A DNA stretch of 64,000 nucleotides from Marichromatium purpuratum 984. Its GTDB lineage: Bacteria; Pseudomonadota; Gammaproteobacteria; Chromatiales; Chromatiaceae. A program made the translations under genes and the position numbers. The DNA lies in contig NZ_CP007031.1 in NCBI RefSeq assembly GCF_000224005.2, forward strand, positions 1,641,001 through 1,705,000. Direction: 5' to 3'. The stretch's first letter is position 1. Each line of letters begins with the position of its first letter. Of this stretch, positions 1 through 8,389 are shown one piece after another. The notes below the pieces were generated by a model. The model was not told where the DNA came from. It made no database searches and was given only the letters and a program-made list of their open reading frames with translations.

Positions 1-183
1 GCAGCCACCACCACCACGACACCCGACCCCGGCATCCAACCCCTGTGGCGCGTCGAACGCGAGGCCATCGAACGCGCCATCGCCCACTGCGACGGCAACA
101 TCCCCCGCGCCGCCGCCCTCCTCGAAGTCAGCCCCTCGACGTTGTATCGGAAGCGGCAGGCTTGGCAGAGTGGGGAGGGGTAG
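1..183 (+). CDS. Sigma-54-dependent response regulator, C-terminal fragment
   Basis: Partial gene: frame 1 is open from the first base to the TAG at 181-183. The last ~45 residues form a Fis-type helix-turn-helix, seen as [20 protein letters not shown] followed by [12 protein letters not shown]. That motif is typical of the DNA-binding end of NtrC-family activators. The receiver and AAA+ domains must lie upstream of the window, so target genes cannot be inferred. A Fis-like or other NtrC-type activator without a receiver is an alternative. Confidence 0.75.
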   Translation, partial: AATTTTTPDPGIQPLWRVEREAIERAIAHCDGNIPRAAALLEVSPSTLYRKRQAWQSGEG

Positions 184-471
184 TCGTCCGAGCCCTTTGG
201 ATCCGCCGATCGCTCAGAGAACGCTTCCGTACGGGAACGGGCTTTTCAGATAGAAACAGTCGGTTTCTGTCTCGCGTCGATGCATCATTAGAACTTGATT
301 TTACACGAAACGTGTTTAATCTTGAGTTGATGTAATTTTTCGGTGGTTCCTTGGCCGGTAGGGCGAATCGTTCGGTGAGGATATTGGAGTTGACAGTCGT
401 TCCAGCGTGGGACGCCGTTTCGTGGCGGGCGGAAAAACAGATCGTAATGGCTGGGAAATATGAGGTGAGGT

Positions 472-1446
472 ATGAAATTGACAAGGTTTTTTGGGGTTTC
501 GATCTCAGTGTTTTTTATTGTTTCCTGCGTGAGTGGCATGGATCGCCGTGATTTTGATCGTTTGGAAGTCAAAGAGGCAGATAAGCGTCTAGGAAACTTT
601 CTCGTTCTCAAGCCTTGTAGTTGTGAGCGTCTTCTTCAAGATGAATCATCATGCGATTCTCCTTCTCAAGAAACAAAGGCCTACGGGACTATTGCTTCAG
701 CGGTCTTTTCTGCTGCGGCGTATTATGGTGCCAAGGTTGCTGTGAATTTGATTGATGAAAACATTGAAGCTTATAAGAATGGGTTGTCAGGTTCCTTTTC
801 GGCGATCACGTATTTTGATGGTGATTTTGTAGATAATGAAAAAGGGTGTTTGATTGTTGCTCGTGGGCTTATTGGCAGCATGGGTGATGATAGCGTGACA
901 GGTTCGCCTGAGGGTTGCAAAGATGTTTCTGATGTAGTTGCCGCTTTCAGTGGCGGGAGGTCTCGATTTGTGGGATGTCCTGCTTTTTATCTTGAGGAAG
1001 ATGTTGTTGTAAAGAAAGATGCTTTTATTTTTAAGCCAAGGCGTTTGATCTACGGAGCTTCAGTAGGAAGGAATCCTGGCTCAGGAATGAAAAATGTTTC
1101 TTTGATGCTGACTATGGGCTATCAGGCTGTCGGAAGTAATTCTGGTAGTGGAGGTTCGGAAGGAAGTGCCTTGATGCTCTATCAAGATTTCGGTCGTCTT
1201 GATATAGGTCGATCGTATGATGCGAGTCTTCTGGCTGGTACTGACATGATGGTGTTGAAGTCGGTTTTTTCTGGACCCAAGGTAGTTACGGCCGTGGTGA
1301 CCGATTCAGAGGAGCCTGGTGTTGGTCTAAAGGCAATCGAGGCGGCCCTCGACGAGGATAGTCAAAATGCGTTTGTCGGCGCCTTTGAGGTATGGCTGCG
1401 TAATGTATTGGGCGTCAAGGATCCAGAGGAACCTGAATCTGAATGA
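472..1446 (+). CDS. Predicted lipoprotein of unknown function, AT-rich
   Basis: A 324-residue protein that I do not recognise. It starts with MKLTR, a hydrophobic stretch (FFGVSISVFFI) and a lipobox VSC with the cysteine near residue 19, so export and lipidation are likely. There is a strong ribosome binding site, GAGGTGAGG, at 461-469. No further transmembrane segment is seen. The body is rich in Gly and Ser and contains four or more further cysteines (CSC, SSCDS, KGC, GCPAF). Codon use is clearly more AT-rich than the flanking genes, and an IS3 remnant begins about 40 bases downstream, so acquisition by horizontal transfer is likely. It stands alone, with no operon partner. Confidence 0.75.
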   Translation: MKLTRFFGVSISVFFIVSCVSGMDRRDFDRLEVKEADKRLGNFLVLKPCSCERLLQDESSCDSPSQETKAYGTIASAVFSAAAYYGAKVAVNLIDENIEAYKNGLSGSFSAITYFDGDFVDNEKGCLIVARGLIGSMGDDSVTGSPEGCKDVSDVVAAFSGGRSRFVGCPAFYLEEDVVVKKDAFIFKPRRLIYGASVGRNPGSGMKNVSLMLTMGYQAVGSNSGSGGSEGSALMLYQDFGRLDIGRSYDASLLAGTDMMVLKSVFSGPKVVTAVVTDSEEPGVGLKAIEAALDEDSQNAFVGAFEVWLRNVLGVKDPEEPESE

Positions 1447-1484
1447 GGTTCACCTGTTTTTTCGTCCCCCAGGGGGTTGATCTC

Positions 1485-1916
1485 ATGCGACCGTCTGATC
1501 GCTGTTCTGTCCCGCCTGCCACTGTTGCATGAATTCGACGGGGGCGATCGCCAAGTGTCGAGCGCAGCCGCTTGCGGTTGTCGAAGACCTCGATGTACTC
1601 GAAGGCTGTCGCGCGCATGGCCTCGCGGATCGCGAAGCGCTCGCCGAACTTGCGATTGAACAGGTCGAAGACGACGGCCAGATAGAGCCAGCCCTGGTGG
1701 GCCCAAATGTCGGTGATATCGGGGCTCCATACCCTGCCTTGCCCGCGCTTTCCTCCAGCTTGACCGCCTCACTGCGCCGCACCCAGTTGCGCACCGTTTG
1801 CTCTATCAGGCTTATCTCGCGCGCGATCGAGGCGATGCTGCGCCCCGACGGCACCCACCTGAGCGCCGCTCCAGCGTGTATACCCGCTGCGGGGTCTTCT
1901 GCGTCGTGCGCTCCAA
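1485..1916 (-). pseudogene. Degenerate IS3-family transposase remnant (OrfA/OrfB pieces)
   Basis: Read on the minus strand, the sequence begins with LERTTQKTPQRVYTLE, typical of an IS3 OrfA start. It then changes frame to an OrfA helix-turn-helix (RSIASIAREISLIEQTVRNW). After a large deletion it continues as the C-terminal end of OrfB, with pieces WSPDITDIWAHQGWLYLAVV, FEYIEVFDNRKRLRSTLG and, in yet another frame, APVEFMQQWQA. At least three frame changes are needed and most of the DDE catalytic core is missing, so it cannot encode a working transposase. It lies between the AT-rich lipoprotein gene and the TPR gene and marks past insertion-sequence activity. I could not define terminal inverted repeats. 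Confidence 0.75.
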
Positions 1917-2340
1917 GCGTTGATCGTCAGTCTACGTCAATCCCTGGGGGACGAAATTCGGCGGGAACCTCAATCCGAGCGGAGGCGGTTGGTGCGGCCC
2001 GCAGTCGTGTAGCGGCGAGGGCAGGGCCCCTTGACACGACGGCGTGCGCCCGACACTTTTATGCGCCGGGGTCAAACCATCGGCCTACCACGGCTGTCTC
2101 CCCGGCGAGCGGATGAAGCGGGGTTGATTCGCCCGCTATTTGTAGCGAACGGCAATCATCCAGCGCTCGAATCGCACCCATCGCGATCGGCCCTGGATTC
2201 GAGCGGTGAAGCCCAGAGACCGGCCTCGACTCACGACGAAGACCAAAAAACGCGTTCAAACGTCGATAATCAGGGTGGTTGGCGTTCGCGCAGTGTGTGT
2301 AGAGCGGCTTCAGGGTAAGCCCGCAACCGAGGATTCCAGG
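1917..2340. other. Intergenic stretch with no supported gene
   Basis: About 420 bases between the IS3 remnant and the TPR gene. Open frames here have no recognisable protein signature on either strand and overlap one another. It probably contains further decayed mobile-element DNA and the promoter of the TPR gene, but I see no clear promoter or terminator. Confidence 0.4.
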
Positions 2341-3780
2341 ATGACGGATCCGCGTGACGTACAACCCGAAGACCTTGAACCGGCCTCGCCGCCTGCGGAG
2401 GCCGCCACTCCTACCGGCAGCGATGACGGCCCGCCGCCCGAGCCCGAGGCTCTTGCCGAGCCTTCGCCGGGGGCTGCGCCACCGTCTGCCGACGCCACGT
2501 CGATAGACCCCGAGGCCGAATCGCTGGCCTCCAGACACGCTTGGCGCACTTGGCTGCGCTCGGGTTGGGGCTTACTGCTCTCCTTCATCGCCGTCGCCTC
2601 CAGCGTCGTCACCCTCGTCGCTTATGTCGAATCCAAGCTCGACGAGCACCTTGTCACCACCCCCCGGCTCCGCACCCAGCTCGAGGCCTCGGTCGAGGCG
2701 ACCTATCAGCGGGATAAAGACGCCGCCGAGGCGATTGTCGGCGACTGGCAGGCGCGCCAGCGTCAGCTTGAGGCCGCCGAGGCGCAGCGCGATGCACAGC
2801 TTGCACGTATTGATGCGTTGGCCGAGGAGTTCCAGCGCATCGCCAGCGGCGCCGATGCCGACAGCGTCGCCAAGGAACTCACGCGTATTCTGGACGAAGA
2901 AGGTCCCTCCGCTGCACTCGATTACATCGAAACACAGCGTGGCGACATCATCGCGCACTTCCTCAAGGACCGTGCCGCCAACCGTGCCAAGTTGAAACCG
3001 CTGCTCGCCAGTGCCGGCCTCTATGCCACCGAGGGCGAGGTGGAGCACGCCCGTGGGCTCTATGCGCAGGTCGTTGGGCTCGCCCCGGACTGGCCCGAGG
3101 CCCTCGATACCCACCGCGGATTCCTCATCGATCAGGCCGACCTCGCCGTGATTCGCGGTGATCTCGATGCGGCCGAGCGCGACTTCACCCTGGCCCGCCA
3201 GCGCGTCGATGCGCTGATCGCGCTCCAGCCCGAAGAGCCGCGTTGGCAGCATTTTCTCGCGCTCGGTCTCGACCGCACCGGCAACCTCAAGGTTGCGCGC
3301 GGGGACCTCGACGGGGCACAGCAGGACTACGATGGCGCGCTGGCCATCTCCGAGCGCCTGGCCAAGTCCGACCCGAGCCACGCCGGCTGGCAGCGCGACC
3401 GCTCCGTGAGCCTCAACAGGGTCGGCGACATCAAGGCCGCGCAGGGGGATCTGGCCGGGGCGCTGGCCGCCCACGAGGAGAGCCTGGACATTGCCGAGCG
3501 CCTGGCCGAGTCCGACCCGAGCCACGCCGGCTGGCAGCGCGACCTGGCCGTGTCGTATTACAAACTTGGCACGGTCGCCGATGCTCGCGGTGACCAACAC
3601 GCGCTGGCTCGGCATTGGGGCACCATGCTGGCGATCTTCGACACCCTTGATCGAGCGGGGCGGCACATCAGCCCGTCGGACCGGAAGGGGTTGGACACCA
3701 TCCGCGCGCGTGTTGATGAGGCGGTTGCGGGTGCGGCCACCGATCACGCTGGAGCCGTATCGTCATTGGGGGGCGATTGA
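2341..3780 (+). CDS. Membrane-anchored coiled-coil/TPR repeat protein
   Basis: The chosen ATG at 2341 begins MTDPRDVQ; an upstream in-frame start at 2206 would add a basic tail that looks non-coding. The ~479-residue product has an acidic, Pro/Ala-rich N-terminus (1-70), one membrane segment at about 74-96 (GWGLLLSFIAVASSVVTLVA), a charged coiled coil (~120-180) and tetratricopeptide-like repeats (~225-430). Two successive repeats are almost identical, sharing ERLA(K/E)SDPSHAGWQRD. Repeats of this kind normally mediate protein-protein contacts. No catalytic domain is seen, so the partner is unknown. The predicted topology is cytoplasmic N-terminus, single anchor, TPR domain outside the cytoplasm, but the reverse is possible. 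Confidence 0.75.
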   Translation: MTDPRDVQPEDLEPASPPAEAATPTGSDDGPPPEPEALAEPSPGAAPPSADATSIDPEAESLASRHAWRTWLRSGWGLLLSFIAVASSVVTLVAYVESKLDEHLVTTPRLRTQLEASVEATYQRDKDAAEAIVGDWQARQRQLEAAEAQRDAQLARIDALAEEFQRIASGADADSVAKELTRILDEEGPSAALDYIETQRGDIIAHFLKDRAANRAKLKPLLASAGLYATEGEVEHARGLYAQVVGLAPDWPEALDTHRGFLIDQADLAVIRGDLDAAERDFTLARQRVDALIALQPEEPRWQHFLALGLDRTGNLKVARGDLDGAQQDYDGALAISERLAKSDPSHAGWQRDRSVSLNRVGDIKAAQGDLAGALAAHEESLDIAERLAESDPSHAGWQRDLAVSYYKLGTVADARGDQHALARHWGTMLAIFDTLDRAGRHISPSDRKGLDTIRARVDEAVAGAATDHAGAVSSLGGD

Positions 3781-3914
3781 GTGAGGCGCGTGAGCTGAGC
3801 AGGTGCCTCTCGACGATGTGGACGGAGAGGGCGGGGAGAATGCTGGAGATGCCGGACCGTCGTCGCGTCAGCGGATGCTGTCGAGCGGCCCGCGCGTCTT
3901 CTGATGGGCCGCGC

Positions 3915-4158
3915 GTGAGGCCAGCAACGCCTCTGCTGCGCGATGACCTCGGCGGGGTCGGTGCGGCTGGTGAGGAGGACGCTGGCGATCGGCGGCGGGA
4001 TGCGTGCGGCGATCTCCGCGATCTCCGCCTCGGAGATGACGCCGGGCCCACTGGGCATCTCCGCGACCAGCCCGAACGCCGAGGCGCCGCAGCGGATGGC
4101 CAGGGCGGCCTCTTCACTGGAGCCGATGCAGCAGATCTTGACGCGTTGCAGGCGTGCC
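3915..4158 (-). pseudogene. Fragment of a phosphoribosylanthranilate isomerase-like (TrpF-like) gene
   Basis: On the minus strand a clear protein stretch reads QREARLQRVKICCIGSSEE, then AALAIRCGASAFGLVAEMPS, then a conserved amphipathic helix ending IPPPIASVLLTSRTDPAEV. VKICCIGS followed by GASAFGLV is typical of the first two beta-alpha units of the TrpF TIM barrel (tryptophan biosynthesis family). Similarity stops after about 75 residues and no good start codon is present, so this is a decayed fragment. It sits in a row of unrelated fragments on the same strand. Confidence 0.55.
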
Positions 4159-4226
4159 TCCCGTTGTCACCCATCGAGGTCGCCGACAAGGCGGCGACAA
4201 CAGTGTGATGACCCGAGCGGCGGGGC

Positions 4227-4337
4227 TCAATCCATCACCGCCACCGCCTTGACCTGCGCATGCACCTGTTGACCGGGGTGGTGGCGGAGGCGTTCCCAGG
4301 AGTGGCGGGTGATGCGCGCGAGCAGGCGGCCCTCGGG
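4227..4337 (-). pseudogene. C-terminal fragment of a ModC-like molybdate ABC ATPase (TOBE domain)
   Basis: The minus strand reads EGRLLARITRHSWERL, then RHHPGQQVHAQVKAVAVMD and a TGA stop at 4227-4229. The pattern ARxTRxSxxxLxxxPGQxVxAQVKAVA is typical of the C-terminal TOBE (molybdate-binding) domain of ModC. The ATPase domain is absent. The upstream edge is a run of ten G (4335-4344), where the frame is lost. Only the tail of the gene survives. Confidence 0.5.
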
Positions 4338-4359
4338 GGGGGGGTGCCGACGGCGAGGC

Positions 4360-4684
4360 CGAGGGTAGACATGCTTGCGCCGCGAGCCGACCTGATCGAG
4401 CTGGGCCTCCAGAATGGTGTCGAGGATGCTGGCCGGTCAGTAGTGTTCGGATTGTTCTCGGCCTCGCGTGCGGCGAGCCGGGCGTAGAATTCCTGGGCGA
4501 CTGGTGTCTTTCCCTAGCCGGAGGGCGTTTCCAGTGAGACCAGCCGGGTCTCGCGGTGCGTCTTGACCTCATCCAGCGCCGAGAGCAAACCGTCAACGAG
4601 CCGCATGCGCGAGGCGCCAACGAAGGGAGGTTGGGTGATAGGCTGCTCCATGACGGCGACGGCTCCCGAGATCTGTTCATCCAT
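4360..4684 (-). pseudogene. Broken P-loop NTPase gene with a stop codon inside Walker A
   Basis: A minus-strand frame starting at ATG 4684 (MDEQISGAVAVMEQPI) leads to a Walker A motif, LETPSG-stop-GKT. The TAG is at 4514-4516 and reading continues as GKTPVAQEFYARLAAREAEN. A shift then leads to PASILDTILEAQLDQV and GSRRKHVYPR. A P-loop interrupted by one amber codon (TAG, plausibly from TGG), followed by a frameshift and truncation, shows inactivation. The intact family appears to be a STAND-like or LuxR-type ATPase, but this assignment is weak. Confidence 0.5.
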
Positions 4685-4755
4685 TGGCCTCCAGGATTCT
4701 GACCGAACAATGGGGCGTGTCACAAGACGTGTGAGGGGCCGGCCCCGACACGAAA

Positions 4756-4790
4756 ATCCTTCGCGCTCTTCGCGACTTCGTGGTTCAAAT
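4756..4790 (+). repeat. Dispersed intergenic repeat, copy 1
   Basis: The core reads CTTCGCGCTCTTCGCGACTT followed by CGTGGTTCAAAT. Related sequences with the same ending (G-rich triplets then GGTTCAA) occur at 14091-14123 and 47077-47110, all outside genes. I recognise this as a short dispersed intergenic element. Its function is unknown. Confidence 0.5.
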
Positions 4791-4993
4791 CCGTCTCCAG
4801 CACCGACGACGCTGGATGGGGCCGGCATGACAGAGGCTTGTCTGGCCACGCTGGAGCCCAACCGCGCTTGGCCGCATAATTGCTTCCCCTGAACGCCGGA
4901 CGTGCCGGTCGGGGTCTCGTGCCCCGGCGTGGTGCGCCACGACGTCCGTTGTTCCACCTCCAGCCAAGCCGGCGCGCCGGCTCAAGCCATATC

Positions 4994-6787
4994 ATGAAAC
5001 GAATCTCCGCCACCGAGCGCATCCACGGCGACCGCCGTGACTGGCACAATCTGCGGGCGATGTTGCCCTTCCTCTGGGAGTTCCGGGGGCGCGCGGCGCT
5101 GGCCATCGGCTGTCTGGTGCTGGCGAAGGTGGCCAACGTCGGGGTGCCAATGCTGCTCAAGGAGATCGTCGACGCCTTCGAGCACCCCGAGACCCAGGCG
5201 CTGGTGCTGCCGCTGACGTTGCTGCTCGGCTACGGCGCGCTCAAGCTCTCGTCCTCGCTGTTCAACGAGTTGCGCGACGTGGTCTTCGCGCGGGTGCGCT
5301 ATCGCGCCATGCGTCGGCTCTCGACGCGGGTGCTGACGCATCTGCACCGGCTCTCGCTGCGCTACCACCTGGGGCGCCAGAGCGGGGCGATCAGCCGCGA
5401 TCTGGAGCGCGGCACCCGCTCGGTCTCGACCATCCTCAACTATGTGGTGTTCAGCGTGCTGCCGGTGGTGGTCGAGTTCCTGCTGATCGCGGTGGTGCTG
5501 CTCGGGCAGTACGCGCTGAGCTTCACCCTGGTGACCTTCGCCACGGTGGCGGTCTATTTCGTCTTCACCTTCGCCATCACCGAGTGGCGGATGGACTACC
5601 GCCGCCAGATGAACCGGTTCGACTCGCAGGGCAACAGTCAGGCCTTCGACAGCCTGATGAACTACGAGACGGTGAAGTACTTCGGCAACGAGCGCCTGGA
5701 GCTGGAGCGCTACGACGCTACCCTCGACGCCTGGGAGGGGTTGGCGGTACGCAGCCAGAACTCGATGTCGGTGCTCAACTTCGGCCAGGGGGCGATCATC
5801 TCCGTCGGCGTCACCCTGATCATGATCCTCGCCGCCCGCGGGGTGGTCGACGGCAGCATGAGCATCGGCGATCTGGTGCTGGTCAACGCCTTGTTGCTGC
5901 AGCTGTTCATCCCGCTCGGCATGCTCGGCATCGTTTATCGCCAGATCAAGTACGCGCTGGCCGACATGGATCTGGTGTTCAAGCTGCTCGAACGCGAGCC
6001 CGAGATCGAGGACGCCCCGGGCGCCCCGGCGCTGGCGCTGCGCACCGGCGAGGTGCGCTTCGAGCACGTCGATTTCCACTACCAGCCCGAGCGCGCCATC
6101 CTCCGCGATGTCGACTTCACCATCCCCGCCGGGCAGACGGTGGCGGTGGTCGGGCACAGCGGCGCGGGCAAGTCGACGCTGTCGCGGCTGCTGTTTCGCT
6201 TCTACGACCCGATCGGCGGACGGGTGCTGATCGATGGTCAGGACATCCGCGCCGTCTCCCAGGACAGCCTGCGCGCGGCCATCGGCATCGTCCCGCAGGA
6301 CACCGTGCTGTTCAACGAGAGCATCTACTACAATCTCGCCTACGGTCGCCCCGGGGCGAGCCGCGCCGAGATCGAGCAGGCCGCCGAGATGGCACACATC
6401 CGCGACTTCATCGAGTCGCTGCCCGATGGCTGGGAGACGGTGGTCGGCGAGCGCGGGCTCAAGCTCTCCGGCGGCGAGAAGCAGCGCGTGGCGATCGCCC
6501 GCACCATCCTCAAGCGTCCGCGTATCCTGGTCTTCGACGAGGCCACCTCGTCGCTCGACAGCCGCACCGAGCAGGCCATCCAGCAGACCCTGGCCGAGGT
6601 CGCCGAGAACCACACCACCCTGGTGATCGCGCATCGTCTCTCGACGGTGGTCGAGGCCGACCGCATCCTGGTGATGGAGGCCGGGCGTATCCGCGAGCAG
6701 GGCACCCACCAGCAGTTGCTCGCCGCCGGCGGCCAGTACGCGGCGATGTGGGAGTTGCAGCAGCGCGAGGGCGCGCAGTCGAGCTAG
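4994..6787 (+). CDS. Atm1/HMT1-type ABC exporter (fused membrane and ATPase domains)
   Basis: The ATG at 4994 (MKRISATERIH) gives 597 residues, the usual length of a half-transporter. The first ~320 residues carry about six membrane helices of the type-1 exporter fold (AALAIGCLVLAKVANVGVPM onward). The ATPase domain has Walker A GHSGAGKST (~387), signature LSGGEKQRV (~490) and Walker B ILVFDEATSSLD (~511). The TMD sequences SLRYHLGRQSGAISRDLERG and ALLLQLFIPLGMLGIVYRQI are typical of the Atm1/HMT1 family, which exports glutathione-linked metal or persulfide species. Only 12 bases separate it from the downstream sensor kinase, implying one operon. The actual substrate is not visible. Confidence 0.88.
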   Translation: MKRISATERIHGDRRDWHNLRAMLPFLWEFRGRAALAIGCLVLAKVANVGVPMLLKEIVDAFEHPETQALVLPLTLLLGYGALKLSSSLFNELRDVVFARVRYRAMRRLSTRVLTHLHRLSLRYHLGRQSGAISRDLERGTRSVSTILNYVVFSVLPVVVEFLLIAVVLLGQYALSFTLVTFATVAVYFVFTFAITEWRMDYRRQMNRFDSQGNSQAFDSLMNYETVKYFGNERLELERYDATLDAWEGLAVRSQNSMSVLNFGQGAIISVGVTLIMILAARGVVDGSMSIGDLVLVNALLLQLFIPLGMLGIVYRQIKYALADMDLVFKLLEREPEIEDAPGAPALALRTGEVRFEHVDFHYQPERAILRDVDFTIPAGQTVAVVGHSGAGKSTLSRLLFRFYDPIGGRVLIDGQDIRAVSQDSLRAAIGIVPQDTVLFNESIYYNLAYGRPGASRAEIEQAAEMAHIRDFIESLPDGWETVVGERGLKLSGGEKQRVAIARTILKRPRILVFDEATSSLDSRTEQAIQQTLAEVAENHTTLVIAHRLSTVVEADRILVMEAGRIREQGTHQQLLAAGGQYAAMWELQQREGAQSS

Positions 6788-6799
6788 GGAGGATGGGCG

Positions 6800-8389
6800 A
6801 TGCGGATCGGTGGCGCGCGGCGACGCCTGAGCGCGGAGGGATTCGACGAGGGGCGGCGGGTACGCGCGCTGCTCGTGGCGCTGGGGTTGCGCGCGCCGCT
6901 GCTGGTGCTGCTCGGCGCGGTGGTGCTGGCGGCGCTCGCGGTGCTGGCGCCGACGGGCTGGACGCGGGCGCTCGCGCTCGGCGCCGCGCTGCTCGGCGCG
7001 GCGGCGCTGGCGCTGGTGTGGCGGCGGCTGTGCCGCGGTCTGCTGGCGCCGCTGGCGCGGCTCGAGCAGTCGCTCTCGCGGGTCTGTCAGGGCGAGCCGG
7101 GGGCGAGCGAGCAGCTGCGTGATCTTGGCGTGCTGGCGCCGATCGCCGAGGACATCCGCGACCTCAACGCCGAGCTGACCGATCTCTACGAGGACATGGA
7201 CAACCGCGTCGCGCGCCAGACCCGGCGTCTGGCGCAGAAGACCGCTTCGCTGAAGATCCTCTACGATGTTGCCGCCGGCATCCATCAGGCCGAGAGCCTG
7301 GAGGCGCTGCTGCTGCGCTTCCTGCGGGTGCTCAAGGAGATGGTCAACGGCCGCGCGGCGACGGTGCGACTGGTGCAGCCCGACGGCAGCCGCCGGTTGG
7401 TCGGTGCGATCGGGCTCGACGACGATCTGGTGCGCGAGCAGGACATGGCCCCGGTCGATCTCTGTCTGTGCGGCAACGTGCTCGCCCCCGGCGAGATCCT
7501 CTGCGATCAGGACGCGCGCTATTGCGCCCGCATCTACGGGCGGCGGATGTTCGCCAGCTCCGAGATCGAGGTGGTGACGGTGCCGCTGGAGTATCGCGAC
7601 GAGCTGCTCGGGGTCTACAGCATCTTCGTCGATCGCCCCGGGGTGAGCATGCGCGAGGACATCATGGACCTGCTGTTCACCGTCGGCCATCATCTCGGCA
7701 TGGCGATCGCCAAGCAACGCTCGGACGCCGAGGCGCGGCGCTTGTCGATCGTCGAGGAGCGCAGCGCACTCGCTCACGAGTTGCACGACTCGCTCGCCCA
7801 GACCCTGGCGAGCCTGCGCTTCCAGTGCCGGATGCTCGCCGACGCATTGGTCGAGGCGCCGATCCCGGCGCCCGCGCGTACCGATCTGGCGCGCATCCGC
7901 AACGGACTCGACGAGGCCCATACCGAGCTGCGCGAGCTGCTGGCGAGCTTCCGCGCGCCGCTCGATCGTCGCGGGCTGGTACCGGCGCTGGCCAAGCTCA
8001 CCGAGCGCTTCGGCGGCGAGAGCGGCATCCATGTGCTGTTCCAGAACGACACCCGACCCTTCGAGCTGGTCGCCGCCGCCGAGCTGCAGCTGCTGCGCAT
8101 CGCTCAGGAGTCGCTGGCCAACATCCGCAAGCACGCCCGCGCCCACACGGTGCGGGTGCTGCTCACCCGCGAGGGGGCGCGGCACGTGTTGCTCATCGAG
8201 GACGACGGGGTGGGCTTCAGCGCGCCGGTCGACGGGGCCCATCCCGGTGAGCACATCGGTCTGTCGATCATGGAGGAGCGGGCACGGCGCATCGACGCCG
8301 AGCTACGCATCGAGAGTGAGCCGGGTGAGGGTACCCGGGTCGAGGTGCTATTCGACGCCGGGCGCCGCCCGGCCTGGGAGACGGACTGA
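6800..8389 (+). CDS. NarX-like sensor histidine kinase lacking a periplasmic domain
   Basis: 529 residues. Two hydrophobic segments at ~28-76 lie next to each other with almost no loop, so the periplasmic nitrate-binding domain of classical NarX is absent. A HAMP-like linker follows, then a GAF-like domain (~150-310) with four closely placed cysteines (LCLCGN, ILCDQ, RYCAR). This resembles the central cysteine cluster described for NarX. The HisKA_3 motif ELHDSLAQTLASL has its phosphoacceptor His near 329, and a HATPase domain contains DDGVGF. The stop overlaps the regulator start (TGATG at 8387-8391), so the two are translationally coupled. The signal is probably cytoplasmic and redox or gas related, which is inference. 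Confidence 0.85.
   Translation: MRIGGARRRLSAEGFDEGRRVRALLVALGLRAPLLVLLGAVVLAALAVLAPTGWTRALALGAALLGAAALALVWRRLCRGLLAPLARLEQSLSRVCQGEPGASEQLRDLGVLAPIAEDIRDLNAELTDLYEDMDNRVARQTRRLAQKTASLKILYDVAAGIHQAESLEALLLRFLRVLKEMVNGRAATVRLVQPDGSRRLVGAIGLDDDLVREQDMAPVDLCLCGNVLAPGEILCDQDARYCARIYGRRMFASSEIEVVTVPLEYRDELLGVYSIFVDRPGVSMREDIMDLLFTVGHHLGMAIAKQRSDAEARRLSIVEERSALAHELHDSLAQTLASLRFQCRMLADALVEAPIPAPARTDLARIRNGLDEAHTELRELLASFRAPLDRRGLVPALAKLTERFGGESGIHVLFQNDTRPFELVAAAELQLLRIAQESLANIRKHARAHTVRVLLTREGARHVLLIEDDGVGFSAPVDGAHPGEHIGLSIMEERARRIDAELRIESEPGEGTRVEVLFDAGRRPAWETD

Noticed and set aside
390-395. TTGACA as promoter of the lipoprotein gene
   Set aside because: No acceptable -10 box at 16-18 bases downstream.
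128-611. Minus-strand frames upstream of the lipoprotein gene
   Set aside because: Weak starts, low-complexity products, and overlap with the regulator tail and lipoprotein start.
2206-2340. Upstream start for the TPR protein
   Set aside because: The added residues are basic and uncharacteristic; MTDPRDVQ at 2341 gives a normal acidic N-terminus.
4982-8254. 1090-residue minus-strand open frame
   Set aside because: It lies opposite the clearly coding exporter and kinase genes, is dominated by His, Gln, Arg and Ala, and is a GC-rich antisense shadow.
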